Part shown: positions 33,296-45,180 of the stretch, one piece after another | Numbering within the stretch: position 1 is the first letter of the stretch | Layout of the letters: each line of letters begins with the position of its first letter | Origin: Selaginella moellendorffii | Lineage: Eukaryota > Streptophyta > Lycopodiopsida > Selaginellales > Selaginellaceae | DNA length: 64,000 bases | Assembly: GCF_000143415.4 (NCBI RefSeq) | Contig: NW_003314347.1 | Span: 271,438-335,437 of the forward strand | Direction: 5' to 3' | Made by a program: the position numbers and the translations under genes | The notes under the pieces: generated by a model | The model's database searches: none | Seen by the model: the letters and a program-made list of their open reading frames with translations, nothing else | Told to the model about the DNA's origin: nothing

Positions 33296-34570
33296 ATGGA
33301 AGATCCTAACCTTGTGACTCTCTCGGCTCCAGCCTCGGAGCATCTGGCCGCTCTCATGGGATGGCAAAGTGGTGGTGGCAACAACGAGGTTGGAGGAATC
33401 GAGTACAAAGTTGGGGAGTCTCTCGCTCGAGCCCAGCTGGGTGTTCGCCAGAGGTCCGATATCACTGTGGACGACTACCTTTGCTACGAGCGACCAGCCA
33501 AGATGCCAAAGTCGAATGCTTGGGAACAGCAGCAACAGTACCAAGGCTTCTCACACGGCGGTCCTCTCTATTTGCAAGACTCGAAGAACATGAAGACTGG
33601 CGGCCGGTTCCAGTATCAGCACAAGAAGTTTCCAGGTCTGGGATCTTATCTCCCAATGCTACAAGACGAGGGCTACGAGACGGTGGCACCACAGACTCCC
33701 ACGATCCAGGTCGAGGTCGGCGGCTCGCCAGGCTCAGTGGTTCAGGAGAACTCTTTCCTGGACTACAACCGAGTCATGGACACGCTGTCCTCGGCGGCAT
33801 CCGTGGAGAAGCTCTCCAGTCCCATGGCGATCAAGCAGGAAGCTCCAAGTGCCGCCAAGATGTCGTCCCCACAGGGAAAGACATCCGGGCACACGCTGGA
33901 TCACATCATGGCCGAACGGAAGCGGAGAGAGAAGCTCAGTCAACGTTTCATCGCACTCTCCGCCATTGTTCCGGGATTGAAAAAGGTACGCTATCACTTG
34001 CTCTGTGTTTTAAAATGGATCGTGCTTTTTTGACGTGATGGAATATGTTTCCTCTAGATGGACAAGGCCTCGGTTCTTGGCGACGCGATCAAGTATGTCA
34101 AGCAACTGCAAGAAAGGCTGAAGTCTCTTGAGGAGCACGTCTCCAGGAAAGGCGTCCAGTCCGTTGCCTACTGCAAGAAGTCTGTTCCAATGCACGGCGG
34201 CAGTAAGCAGGAGGACAAATACGGGAGCGTGTCGGACGACGACTTTTGTCCTCCGGAGATCGAAGCCCGCTACATGGGGAAGAACGTCCTGGTGAGAGTT
34301 CACTGCGAGAAGCGCAAGGGCCTCTTGGTCAAGTGCCTGGGAGAGCTGGAGAAGCTAAACTTGCTGGTGATCAACGCCAGCGCGCTGTCCTTCTCGGACA
34401 CTGTTCACGACTTCACTTTCACCGCACAGGTACCTTCTCGTTTTGTTTTCCTCGTATCGATCCAAAGCTTTTGGTTATTTTTTTATGCACAGATGGAAGA
34501 GGAGTTTCATCTGGCACCTGAGGAACTGGTGCGAGCCCTTCGGGATTTTCTCAAGACGGTCACCTTTTAA
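33296..34570 (+). CDS. bHLH transcription factor, NAI1/bHLH18-25-like, with C-terminal ACT-like domain
   Basis: Three exons, 33296-33985, 34058-34429 and 34493-34570, give 379 aa. The Gln/Ser-rich N-terminal half is followed by the bHLH at about 203-260. Its basic part is HIMAERKRREKLSQRF with the His-Glu-Arg residues that contact E/G-boxes; then come IALSAIVPGLKK, a conserved intron, and MDKASVLGDAIKYVKQLQER. The C-terminal part (about 295-375) has ARYMGKNVLVRVHCEKRKG and LGELEKLNLLVINASAL, an ACT-like dimerisation fold typical of plant bHLH subgroup IVa. It is nuclear; in other plants relatives control ER-body, iron or defence genes. The start agrees with the partial copy at 62503, which has the same ATG and leader acceptor. 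Confidence 0.93.
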
Positions 34571-35296
34571 GCACCGGTTTGGAGGCGGCTAAGGAATAAT
34601 CTGGCCACGGTCGGCCTCAAGACACCATGACGCTGGTCAGTTCCTCTCCTTTTGGTTTGTTTTTTAGGGGGCGTGCGAGCTTCTTCTTCTTTTTCTAGCT
34701 CTTCAGGCTTGGTGGTTCCATCCAAGTGTACCAGTTTTTGTAGCTAGATGCTGTTGCTCCGGGGATTTTTTTTCTTGCAAATCTTGGTAGCACTGCTGCT
34801 GCTAAGTTTGCATTCCACCCTCTGCGAGCAGCCTTCTATGCTATTCTCTGGGCTTTTTCGTGGGCATTCTCGTGAGAGATCGCCTTCACTCTTTTACAAG
34901 CCTGAGAGGGACTGAGCTGGTTAGCTAAAAGCAAGCAAGCAAGCACTCTTTGTTTTTTTTCCTCTTTTTATTTCTTACTCTTTCTTTCTAGTTTCTGTAG
35001 AGAAGATGTACTCTGTCTAAAAACTGTTTGTTTTGTGTTAACTTAAAAAATTTAACTTGAATAATGTAAGAAAGTTTTGATAGTCTTCTCTGCCTAAACT
35101 TTTCTTGAAGTTTGAAACTTTTTATAATGATAAATTCAAAAGTAACATACATAAAAATTAAAAGATAAAAAATAGTTAAAGTTTGTATACAATCTTTTTA
35201 AATTAAACATAGTTTATAAGTTACATATAGTATTTTACCTCAAACTTGTTATAAACATTATCCATATTAATAAAATAAAATTTAATAATTTGGTAT
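34571..35296. other. bHLH 3' UTR, then AT-rich repeat
   Basis: The first 450 bp look like 3' UTR with T-runs. From about 35040 the sequence is strongly AT-rich. Part of it (about 35130-35220) resembles DNA at 63150-63240 beside the truncated bHLH copy. Confidence 0.55.
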
Positions 35297-35470
35297 TGTG
35301 AGTGCATGAAATATGGAAAGGGAATATGAAAATGTGCATATCAATTAACCCAAAAACCTAGCTTATATATAGGAGCAAGTGGTCCGGATTGAAATCAATC
35401 TGACGGCTACCAAAATCCCACTACGCTAATATTAGTATACAGCATCGTAGCCGTACACTTAGCCCTCACA
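35297..35470 (-). repeat. Outer gypsy 3' LTR (174 bp)
   Basis: TGTGAG...CTCACA ends. It contains a TATATATA box and the segment ACGCTAATATTAGTATAC, which is also in the other LTR. Confidence 0.88.
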
Positions 35471-35661
35471 TCATCCCCTCCTCTCGGAATAATGGAAGGC
35501 TATTAGGGTTCTTTTGTAGATGGGCCGGGATTTGGAGGAATGTTAGAAGGAGGCATCGGCGGATCTGTAGACAGTATTAACTACTCTTGATCCCTTTGTA
35601 TGAAGTGTTTCAACCGTTACACATGCACAATCTCCGGAGGATCGGCCTGTTGAACGTCATG

Positions 35662-36758
35662 CTAAACCTCATAAACTTGCGGTCCAACTTGCCGCAACAC
35701 CCAATATGGTCCTTTCCACTGCGCAAGGAGCCCCTTAGATAAACCACATACCGTAAGATGGGGAAAACGGACTAATACCAAATCATCCACTTTATACTTT
35801 GCAGGTGGACGATGATAGGAGTTGTAGCACCGTTGTTGTCCCATTTGTATGCGGCCTAAGTGTTCGGCAGACTCTGCTCGGACAAGTGGAAGAATGCTCG
35901 TCAAATATTGATCCCATGACCTAACTTCAGGAGCTCGTGGCAATCGCAAAGGTAAACTGGTAATATTGGATCATGACCATATAAAAGTTTATATAGTGAA
36001 GCACCAACAGAACTCTGCACCCCTGTGACATAGGCATACCGAAGAGACGGCAAATAACCATCCCAATTCGAATTCTGAAAGTTCACATACTTCGCAATCA
36101 TCCCTTTGAATGTCTGAATGAGCCGTTCCACCAGACCCTTTGATTGTGGATGATAAGCACTCGTAAAAGTGTGGCGTATCCCCAACCGAGACATCAAAAC
36201 ATGAAATATCTTAGCCATAAATGCAGGACCATTATCCAAAAGAATCCGCTCTGGACAAGAATGCTGGAACACCACTCGATTGAGGAGGAAGTATTCAACA
36301 TCAGTTGCAGAGGCGCTAGCAAGAGCACCAACTTCCACCCAACGAGTCAAGTAGTCAGAAGCAATAATAACATACTCATTGTCAGCAGTCGACCGTGGAA
36401 AAGGTCCCATAAGATCAAACACCACCAACTCAAACGGATGGGAAATTGCAATTGATTCCAACCATCCTTCTGCAGCACAAGGGGGAGTATTACGAGCTTG
36501 GCACCAAACGCAGCTACACACATACCGGATAACATCACGTCGCATCTCCGGCCAATAGAAAGACCTGCGCAGCTTCTTGGTCACACGACGATGTCCCATA
36601 TGCCCATCTAGAATAGGAGAATCATGGTAGGCATGGAAAAACCGTGGAATAAAAATAGAAGGCACCACCAGCCATAAAGGATCATCAAGATCTGTCCCCA
36701 CAAAATAAAGGAGGCCATCTTCAAGATGATATTGAGAATGTAAATGCCGAAAAAGCAA
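35662..36758 (-). pseudogene. Outer gypsy integrase
   Basis: The frame has the zinc-binding HHCC region (GHMGHRRVTKKLRRSFYW, then CSCVWCQ), the catalytic core (VVFDLMGPF, LLDNGPAF and a Glu in GLVERLIQTFK, thus D-D-E) and a C-terminal part at 35662-35949 (VDDLVLVRFPHL, GPYWVLRQVG). The two parts are in different frames, so one frameshift lies near 35930. No chromodomain is visible after it. Confidence 0.85.
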
Positions 36759-37064
36759 GTTATCAGCAAGTGATGCAGGATTCTCAAATGCATCTCAAAG
36801 CCTTCGAATCCACGGCTCAATCTTTTGAGCCTCACGAACTTCATCAAGAGAAGGTAGATCTTGCTCTGCACCTTGTGGACACTGAACATCAAGTACAGCA
36901 ACCGCCGATGGCACAGAATCCTCGTCTAGAAAATCCACAGATGCTGGAACAATAGGCTTATCAGAAACATGAGAAGAGAGCAGAGAAGGAAGAGGAGCTC
37001 AATAAAGGGCATCAGCATCAACCATAGAACTCCCTGGGCGATGAACAACATCAAAATTATATAT

Positions 37065-37544
37065 CTAAAACTTCAAAGCCCACCGAGCAGTACGACCAAC
37101 CAGGTTCTTCCGCTTCAATAATGAAGTAACGGCAGCATGGTCACCTTCAAGTAACATCCGAGAACCATGTAGATATGCATGAAGTTTCTCGAAACCCCAA
37201 ACTGCCACTAAACATTCCTTCTCTGTCGTGGAGTAGTTCACTTCTGCTGGTTGTAACGTACAGCTTATATATGCAATGGGATGACGTTGACCAGGCACAC
37301 TCAGGCTTTCTTGCATCAACACACCTCCGAGACCAATATTAGAAGCATCTACGTGCAAAATAAAAGGTCGAGTGTAGTCCAAAACCGGAAGAGTTGTTAA
37401 TAGCTCTTTGAGATTCACAAACGCTTGCTCACAATCTGAAGACCAGATGAAAAATGACGTTGATGACTTTAGCAACGCTCGCAATGGTGCAATGCGATTA
37501 GAAAGATGATCCACAAAACGACCAAGATACTGCACCTTGCCCAA
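37065..37544 (-). pseudogene. Outer gypsy RNase H domain
   Basis: It starts with YLGRFVDHLSNRIAPL and has FILHVDASNIGLGGVLMQ, STTEKECLVAVWG and LEGDHAAVTSLL, the RT-connection and RNase H blocks of gypsy polyproteins. A stop separates it from the RT frame. Confidence 0.85.
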
Positions 37545-37550
37545 GAAGCA

Positions 37551-38823
37551 CTACACATCATTCACACACTTCGGAGTAGGGAACTTTAAAATGGCTATAA
37601 GTTTGTCAGGATCAACTTGCAAACCTTCACGAGAAATACGGTACCCAAGATAAGTTGTGTCCTTGGATCCAAACACGCACTTCGACCACTTCAGCTTTAA
37701 AACAACGTCCTGTAGCCAATCCAACACTTTACACACATCACGAATGTGCTCCTCCCACGTCCCCTCCGAGTGAATCAAGACATCATCAATGAAGTCAGTA
37801 GTCACCTCTGGCATATCACAAAGAACCTCGTCCATCATCCGCTGGAAAGTTGCTAGAGCATTGTTCAAACCAAACGGCATAACTAAGAACTCGTACAAAC
37901 CAAATGGTGTACGAAAAGCAGTCTTAGGAATATCTTCTTCGGCCATCAATACTTGCCAGTACCCAAAAGCAAGATTAAGCTTGGTGAACCAATGACTTCG
38001 CCCTAGACGATCTAAGAGATCAGCCGTGTGAGGAAGAGGGTACACATCCGGGATCGTCACTTCATTTAACGGACGATAGTCAATGCAAAAACGAATACTC
38101 CCATCAGGCTTCGTCACAAGATGAGGTTCACATGCCCAAGGACTCTGCGACTTTTGAATAACACCCTTCTCCAACATTTCCATGACGTTTGCACGTAAAA
38201 TTTTGATCTCCTTGGGTGATCGACGACGAACAGGAACCTTGATTGGACGAGCATCCCTGGTTGGAATCAGATGACGTGTGGCAATCTTGGCCCCAGAAGA
38301 TAGGTCAAATTCAAAGAGATCAAAATACTCCTTCATGAGCCGATCAACAGCTGCAACACAAAGATCTTCGGAGGGATCGGAAAAGGGAAGAGCAAAACAA
38401 GATGGAAACATAGGAGGAAATAGTGGGGAAACAAAAGTAATAGAAGCAGAGGTAGAAGTAAAGGGACGAAGAGGTACGGAAGTGAGAGGAATGGATGAAA
38501 CATAAGGAAGTATGAGACAAGGGGGAGAAACCTCAAAGTCACACTTGGCATGATTGTGCTGCAACCAATTCATACTAAGAATGAGGTCAAAAGCTTGACT
38601 TGGCACCACCCGCAACGACTGCAACTCAAGCTCGAGATCGCCCACACGCACAACCAGGTCCGCCTCATCTCGTGCATATGCATGTGTACGGCCATTGCCA
38701 TAAAGAATGAAAATTGGATCCGCCGCACGACGCAAGTGTAGACAACAATGTGTGGCAACAGGTCGAGCAATAGAAGATAAACTCGAACTTGTATCAACTA
38801 ACACGGAGAGAAGAATAAAAGAC
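37551..38823 (-). pseudogene. Outer gypsy protease and reverse transcriptase
   Basis: The protease begins LLSVLVDTSSS, so the usual D-T/S-G active-site triad reads DTS; the Gly is changed. The reverse transcriptase follows with [44 protein letters not shown] and FIDDVLIHS (the catalytic DD). The frame is long and intact up to CVNDV. The inner element's target duplication (38824-38828) lies a few codons before the protease. Confidence 0.88.
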
Positions 38824-38828
38824 CTCTT

Positions 38829-39972
38829 TGTAGGCCACAAATTTTTCATTTCCAATTTGCCAGCTTACCTCGTCTATCCGACCAACACTGCCTTGGCTCG
38901 TGCTAAGTTCCCTTACCAAGGTTCTCGCTTATTGTACCAGCTCCTACTTGGTCCTACTTGGTTTCAGCTACTCACTGCACAAGCACCGGAGTGTTAGCCA
39001 TCCATCTACGGATTCCCAAATCTCTCCCAATCCCCCTCCCCGGGTTAGACTAGACTTAAGGTTCGGCTACACTCCCCGCAGGCACAAGCAGCCAAGCACA
39101 CCAATCCTCCAGGTTCCTAACACCCCTTGGTACAACAAGACTTGATCATGGGACCCTCTAAATCCCAAGCCTTGGGTGCAGCACTTGCTTCGGGACGTCA
39201 GGGTGAAACACCGTGGCCTAACGGCCCGGTATGGGTACCTCTACCCCCCCACTTCCATCTCGAAGGAAGGCCCAAGGCTCTAGGAAGGGCGAGGACCAAT
39301 GAGCCGCATGGTACTCAAGTGGGGCATTACTCCACATGAGCCGGGAGCACCGCAATCGATTTCCCTTTCGGGAGTGGGAGCTGCTCTTGAGCACTTCCTT
39401 GGATGGCCCCTCCGGCACCAACCAAGTCCATACTCACTCCCACCCAAGGCCCCTCGGTCCCAATCTCAACCTCAAGTCGGTTTGGAAGCCCCACTAGAGA
39501 GTCCCTTCAAAACTGGTTCCTGGACCTCACTATCCCTACTATACTTTTGGAACCCCCTGCAGCCCCCCCCCTGGGAGACACATGCTTTGGGCTTTCACCC
39601 CTTGACCCGTATTAGTATTTGGACTTAGTCTCTGGCTCGATCTCGGACTCGATTTCGGATCCGACTTTGGATTCGGTCTCGGACTCGATCTCGGACTCGA
39701 TCTTGGACACGATCTCGGACCCAACCTCGGACTCGGTCTCGGACTCGGTCTCAAACCCGATTTCAGATCTCGGACTCGGTCTCGAACTCGGTCTCGAACT
39801 CGGTCCCCGAGTCGGCCTCGGACTCGATTCCGGACTCTATCTCAAACTCGGTCTCCGAGTTGGTCTTGGACTCGATCTTCGACTTGGTCCCATCCGATGA
39901 ACTCTTTGTCATTTTGGTCATGCTTTCGGGGTTCCTTTAGCCTACGACACCTCGGCGAGTTGGTTCCTTACA
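38829..39972 (-). repeat. Inner gypsy 3' LTR (1144 bp)
   Basis: Highly similar to 45181-46312. It is 12 bp longer, matching one extra 12-bp unit in its internal tandem array. Confidence 0.93.
39629..39895. repeat. 12-bp-period tandem array inside the LTR
   Basis: Repeated CTCGGACTCG(A/G)T units and variants. The six-base half unit TCGGAC/TCGAAC gives a period of 6 or 12. The same array is in the other LTR at 45968-46235. Confidence 0.9.
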
Positions 39973-40429
39973 ACTCCACCACCCATAGAAGAAGTTCGAT
40001 GCCTATATCGAACGTCTCTCTTTTGATCCTACGATTTGCTGACCATGTCTCTGGGGGCATCCCCCCACTTAGCGGTATGCCTAAGTTAGTCTCCCCGGCC
40101 AAGAGCCCATGACAACGGAATATAGGTGGCCCTATACTCCTCACCTCACCATGCCCTAGTATAGGGTCGGGACTTGAACCCAGCCTTGCTTTACTAGGGG
40201 GTTGGGACTCGAACCCAACCTCCGTAGAATACGTCTACGGATTCGACATCCCCGCAGGGAGTCGGGCGTAGCTCCCTATGCCTAGTCGACCTAGCTAACC
40301 CATGCTAATTAGCTTACCTTTGGCGTGCCTTCGGGTCCCAACATATGCCATTGCTCAACTTCACAAATTGATACTTTAATTGAACTTTGCATAAGTACAT
40401 AGAGTTCTGCTTTGTAGAAATGCCTCCAC

Positions 40430-40590
40430 TAGATCTCGCGCGTTCACTAAGTTCTCCTTCGGTTCCCATGTTGCTTCGCAGTGTGGAAATCCTTTTCACT
40501 TCACATGGAACTCTCTCACCTCGTGTTCTTGTCGCTTGCTCTTGCGCGCATTGAGGATGGCCTCGACTTTGTATTCCTTTTCCCCTTGGA
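40430..40590 (-). pseudogene. Inner gypsy chromodomain with a nonsense codon
   Basis: The minus strand reads EYKVEAILNARKSKR, then REFHVK, a TGA, KGFPHCEATWEPKENL and LVEAFLQSR. This is the chromodomain pattern (VEAIL--R, Y-VKWKG, TWEP-ENL). The conserved Trp of VKWKG is replaced by the stop TGA, a one-base change from TGG. Chromodomains guide chromovirus integration to particular chromatin. Confidence 0.85.
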
Positions 40591-40806
40591 TAACCTCAGG
40601 TAAAGGTCTTACTTGGTCCTTGCGAAGCGGATCCTCAAAATACGGCTTGAAGTAAGTTCACGTGGAACATGGGATGCATCTTCCCCATCTCTCGAGGAAG
40701 TTGGAGTCGGTAAGCCACTTTACCGATTCGAGCCTCAATCTCGTAAGGCCCCGCAAACCTGCTTAAGGAACTCAAGATCAATTCATTTACAGGAATACAT
40801 GCATTT

Positions 40807-41830
40807 TTACCTTTGGGTCAACTTCCAACTGATCCCACTTGGTAGCCTAAGGTTCTTGGTGTTTAGCCACACCTTCTCCCCAGCTTGGAACTCTACGTCC
40901 CGGTGCTTCTGGTTCGCATACTTTGTTTGCCTTTGTTGAGCTCGTTCCAAGGAATCCCTCACTAGATTCCAAATGTTGAGTCTTTCCGCCATGAATGCCT
41001 CCACTGCGGGTAACTCTCCATGATACTCGGTCACGCCGAGTTCCACAGGACTTTCAATAACTCGCCCATTGATGACTTCCCATGGACTCACCCCGATACT
41101 CGAATGTGGTGAGTTGTTATAACACATTTCCGCAAGTCCCAAATGACTTACCCAATCGGTCTGGTCTCCCGTGACATAGCATCGCAAATAATCCTCCAAC
41201 TACCTATTCACCCTTTCCGTTTGTCCGTCTGTCAAGAAGTGTTAGTGCCACCAAACTTGACTTAATACCCCATACCTGTTTGTGGGTGATAAGCTGTGCT
41301 GAATTTCAACTTGGTGCGATACTGTTTCAGGAGAGTCCTCCAAAACCTACTAGTGAAGATCTTATTTCGATCTGAGATGATCTCCTCCGGCCTTCCCTGT
41401 ACTCGAACCACTTGTTCGAAAAACAGCTTCGCCACACCTTCCATATCCATTTCCATTGTGGTGGGTATGAAATGTGCCATTTTCGAAAATCGGTCCACCA
41501 CCACGAATATCGCATCAAACCCCTCACTTGGGGGAAGTCCCGTGATGAAGTTCATCGTAAGACATTTCTACGGACGATCGGGAATTGGGATGCTTTGCAA
41601 CAAGCCCCCACTAGCCTTAGTCACGGCTTTGACCTGCTGACATGTTGGACATGTCTTTAGTCTTGGACGTCCTTAGCCATATCTAGCTAATGGTACTTCC
41701 TCTTGAGTAAACCCATCGTCTTGGGCACTCCGCCGTGTCCTGCAAGAGGTCCGTCATGACACTCTTCTAAGGCTACCTTCCTTAGTTCCCCTTCTGGAAC
41801 ATACACCCTCGTTTGCTATAATAGATGAGT
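40807..41830 (-). pseudogene. Inner gypsy integrase (broken)
   Basis: The core at 41262-41555 has DAIFVVVDRFSKMAHFIP, IISDRNKIFTSRFW and FSTAYHPQTG; 40807-41199 has the continuation (HLGLAEMCYNN, GVSPWEVINGR, AGEKVWLNTKNLRLP). Between them the frame is lost. The zinc-binding N-terminus is only traceable in pieces near 41640-41830. Confidence 0.85.
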
Positions 41831-41880
41831 CCGTTGCATTTCGCATAGCCCGTTTTTTCTTCCGTTGGCAGCTCACCTCT

Positions 41881-42549
41881 CTAGTGAGCTTCCCGTGCCT
41901 CTAGATTCTTCAGTAACACTTCTTGTGCTAGACCATCGTTCTCATATGCTATCCGCACATCGTCCCAGAAGGTTGCTGTTGCGCTGGATATCGCCAACCT
42001 CAAGCTCGCTTTTCGACTTAGCGCATCCGCCACGATGTTGCTCTTCCCAGGCTTGTACAGAATTTCGCAATCAAACTCGGCCAAGGCATTGGCCCACCAA
42101 CTTTGTTTCCCTCTCAGGTCGGGTTGTGACAAGAAGTGTTTCATTGCCACATTGTCTGTGTAAACCTTGAAGTGTCTCCTAAGGTAGTGTCGCCATTCCT
42201 TGAGCGCCTTGACCACCGTAAACAATTCCTTCTCGTGGGCAGGCCACTTCCATTGAGCCTTGTCCAACTTCTTCGAGAAGAATGTTACTGGGTGATTGTC
42301 TTGCTTCAAAATTGCGCCCAACGCAAAGTTTGAAGCATCTGTTTCTACTTCAAAGTCCTTACCAAAGTTTGGTAATGCCAACACAGGAGCCTTCCTCAAC
42401 TTCCCTTTGAGGTGGACGAATGCCACCTCGCATTCCGTTGTCCATACCATCTTCCCTTTTCCTGTTTGGTCCGTTAAAGGCAAGGCTACTCTCGAATAGT
42501 GTCTGATAAACTTTCGGTAGTAGTTGCATAGCCCCAAGAACGCCCTCAA
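41881..42549 (-). pseudogene. Inner gypsy RNase H
   Basis: FLGLCNYYRKFIRHYS, FEVETDASNFALGAIL, HEKELFTVVKALKEWRHYL and NIVADALSRK are typical. A stop separates it from RT. Confidence 0.87.
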
Positions 42550-42654
42550 CTCATGTACATTCGATGGTCACTCCCATTCCTAGATCGCTTAGACCTTCTC
42601 CGAGTCCACCTTGAGCCCGTCCTAGCCCACCACATACCCGAGAAACTTTACCTC

Positions 42655-43236
42655 TTATTGAGCAAAGTCACATTTGCTCTCTTTAGCATACAGTTTTTGT
42701 TCCCTTAGTTTCTCAAACACCTTCCCCAAGTGTTCGGCATGCTCCTCTAGCGTCTCGTTATAGATCAGGATGTCATCAATATAGATGACCACGAAGTGAT
42801 CCAGATAGGGTACAAAGATGTGGTTCATCAACGCCGAAAACGTTGCCGACGCATTGCACAGCCCAAAAGGCATCACCAGAAACTCAAAGCTCCCATACCT
42901 CGTTCGACAGGTTGTCTTCTCAACATCTTCCTCAGCTACCCTGATCTGGTAGTATCCTAACCTTAGGTCAATCCTTGAGAAGTATTTTGCCTTTCCCAAC
43001 CTATCGAACAGGTCCTCAATCCTTGGCAAAGGGTATTTGTTCTTCTTGGTATACTTGTTGAGCAACCGGTAGTCTATGCACATGCGTATAGATCCATCTT
43101 TCTTTTTCACAAATAGCACTGGCGCCCCATATAGCGACTTGCTCAACCTAACATACCCTTTGTCCACCAACTCCTTTAGTTGGCGCTTGAGCTCTGCAAG
43201 TTCTTTTTCGTTCAATCGATAGGGTGGACGAACCAC
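42655..43236 (-). pseudogene. Inner gypsy reverse transcriptase
   Basis: [69 protein letters not shown] and YIDDILIY carry all RT core blocks including YIDD. Changes from consensus are few (DLRLGY for DLRSGY). Confidence 0.9.
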
Positions 43237-43676
43237 CGCCTCAGCTCGATCTTATGTTCTATCGGTCGTGCGGGGGGCAACCCCGTCGGTAGCTCCTCCG
43301 GCATGGTATCCTGGAATTGGTCCAACACTCGCTGGATCATTAAAGGTACTTCTTCCGTTCCAGTCTTTTTGTCACTTCTCACCAAGAGTAAGCACAAAAA
43401 TGCAGCCTTGGTCCCTTTAGTGAGTTGTCCTCTTGTGGACACCAGGTTCAGGCACGAATCTTTGGCCTTGCATTGCCCTACCTTTAGATCTTGGGCCTCC
43501 ACCCTGGATTTTCTTCCTTGGGCATTTGTCAATACCACAAGGTTCCTACCTTGTCCATGTAGGGCTACCACGAACCAATTGAACTAATCCATCCCGAAGA
43601 TCACGTCAAATCCCGCCATGTCCAACACGGTGAAGTCCATGTCTACTTTCCAAGTTCCTACTTCGACTCTCGCTTG

Positions 43677-45121
43677 TCAAAGTACCTCATTGGTGCTTTG
43701 GCTACCTTGAACAAACTCTATAGTCCTTGGTTCGCTTAGCCGCTGCACCGTTAGTCCGGCTTGCCGGATTATGTCTGCAGCCACAAAATTATTCGAAGCA
43801 CCCTTATCAATAAGGATCTTAACAAAGCTACCTCCGAGCTTCCCTCGGAGGGCTAGTAGATGTCGCGAATGACTCTTTACCAAAGTTACTCGTGTAATGA
43901 GTAACTTTGAGTTAGGGACTGGATCATATACCTCAGTTTGGACTTCACCCGACTTGATGGCCATATTGGCTCTGGCCTTCTTCGGGTAGGGACATTCCCT
44001 CGAAAAGTGTCCCGCTTCACCGCAGTTGTAGCATACGTTGTTTCCCATGCTGCTATATGACTTGACCTTCTTATCCGTGGGTTTGTCTCTTTTCGCTTGA
44101 CTCCCCCACGTACTCGCTCGCTGGCCACCGGATTTGCCTTTTCGGAACCCCAAGGACTCATTCTTAGAGAAACTCTTCTTGAATTTCCCCCTGCTATACG
44201 TTCCCCTTAGTTTGGCCCCTTTGCTAAATGTGAATCCCGACCCCGTTGTGTTCCCCTTTCGTAGGTTATCGTTGAAATGCACCTTGATGGCCGCATCCAA
44301 TGCTTCCTTGTAGTTGGTCGGGTTCCACTGCATCACCTCACCGCGAGCCCAGGTTTGCAAACCTGATATGAAGGCATGGAACGCATCCATATCCCCCATG
44401 TTCGTGACCAGTATCATCTTTGCCATGAACCCATTCACATATTCTTGGATGGTTCCAATCTGTTTCAGCCTACTCAGCTCATCTCTCAGATGCAGAGTGG
44501 CATTCAAAGGAACGTATGTTGTGCGGATCCTCGCCTTCATCATGTCCCAAGTGGCCACCGGTCCTTCGTTGGCCTCTGTTGTTCTCCACCAAGACTTGGC
44601 ATTATCTGCCAAGTATGGTTTTGCACATGGGACCTTCTCCGAGCTCAGTAATCGCAACACTCAGAAATAGTCCTCCATATCGTAAAACCAATCCTCCACC
44701 ACCTTATAGTCATTCACTCCCTTGAAGACCGGTGGGGGCTTTGGTTTGTACTTGGGAACTGCCTGAGGGACTGATTCTACTTCAGTCTGTTTGGTTCTAC
44801 CTCAATCCCTGCCGAAGGGTCTGCACCTTCTACGCTACTAGCATCCGCAGTCTTTCTCTTTTTCTTCCGCTTCTCGTCACGCTTTAGCTTGCGTATGAGA
44901 GTCTCCAGTAGGGCATTGGTCTGTGCCAACTGTCCTTCTAGCACGTCCAATCGAGCCTTGGACGACCGAACCTTGCCACCGGACTCCTGTTTGGAAGTTT
45001 CCTCACTAGAGACCTCCTCATGCAAGGATTCCTCATCCATAGCCTCTCGTTCAACTGGAGGCTCCAGCTCTGGAGGAGGTTCCGTCTCCGCCTTGGTTCG
45101 CTTTCGCCCTACCTTTGCCAT
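43677..45121 (-). pseudogene. Inner gypsy gag, zinc knuckle and protease
   Basis: An N-terminal charged coiled-coil region (45121-44777) is followed after a frame break by capsid (AKSWWRTTEAN, TYVPLNATLHLRDEL, YVNGFMAKM), the knuckle CYNCGEAGHFSREC and a protease ILIDKGASNNF. The protease active triad D-T/S-G is changed to D-K-G, which should abolish activity. Confidence 0.87.
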
Positions 45122-45180
45122 CTCCCAGCAATCCGCCTCTATCCTTCGCTAAAACTGAGGAAAAGGCTCTGATAACAAAT

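Noticed and set aside
40150-40250. Two T-arm-like motifs (GGGTTCGAGTCCC-type on the minus strand)
   Set aside because: No D-arm or acceptor stem at the right distance; they lie in the non-coding 3' part of the inner gypsy element.
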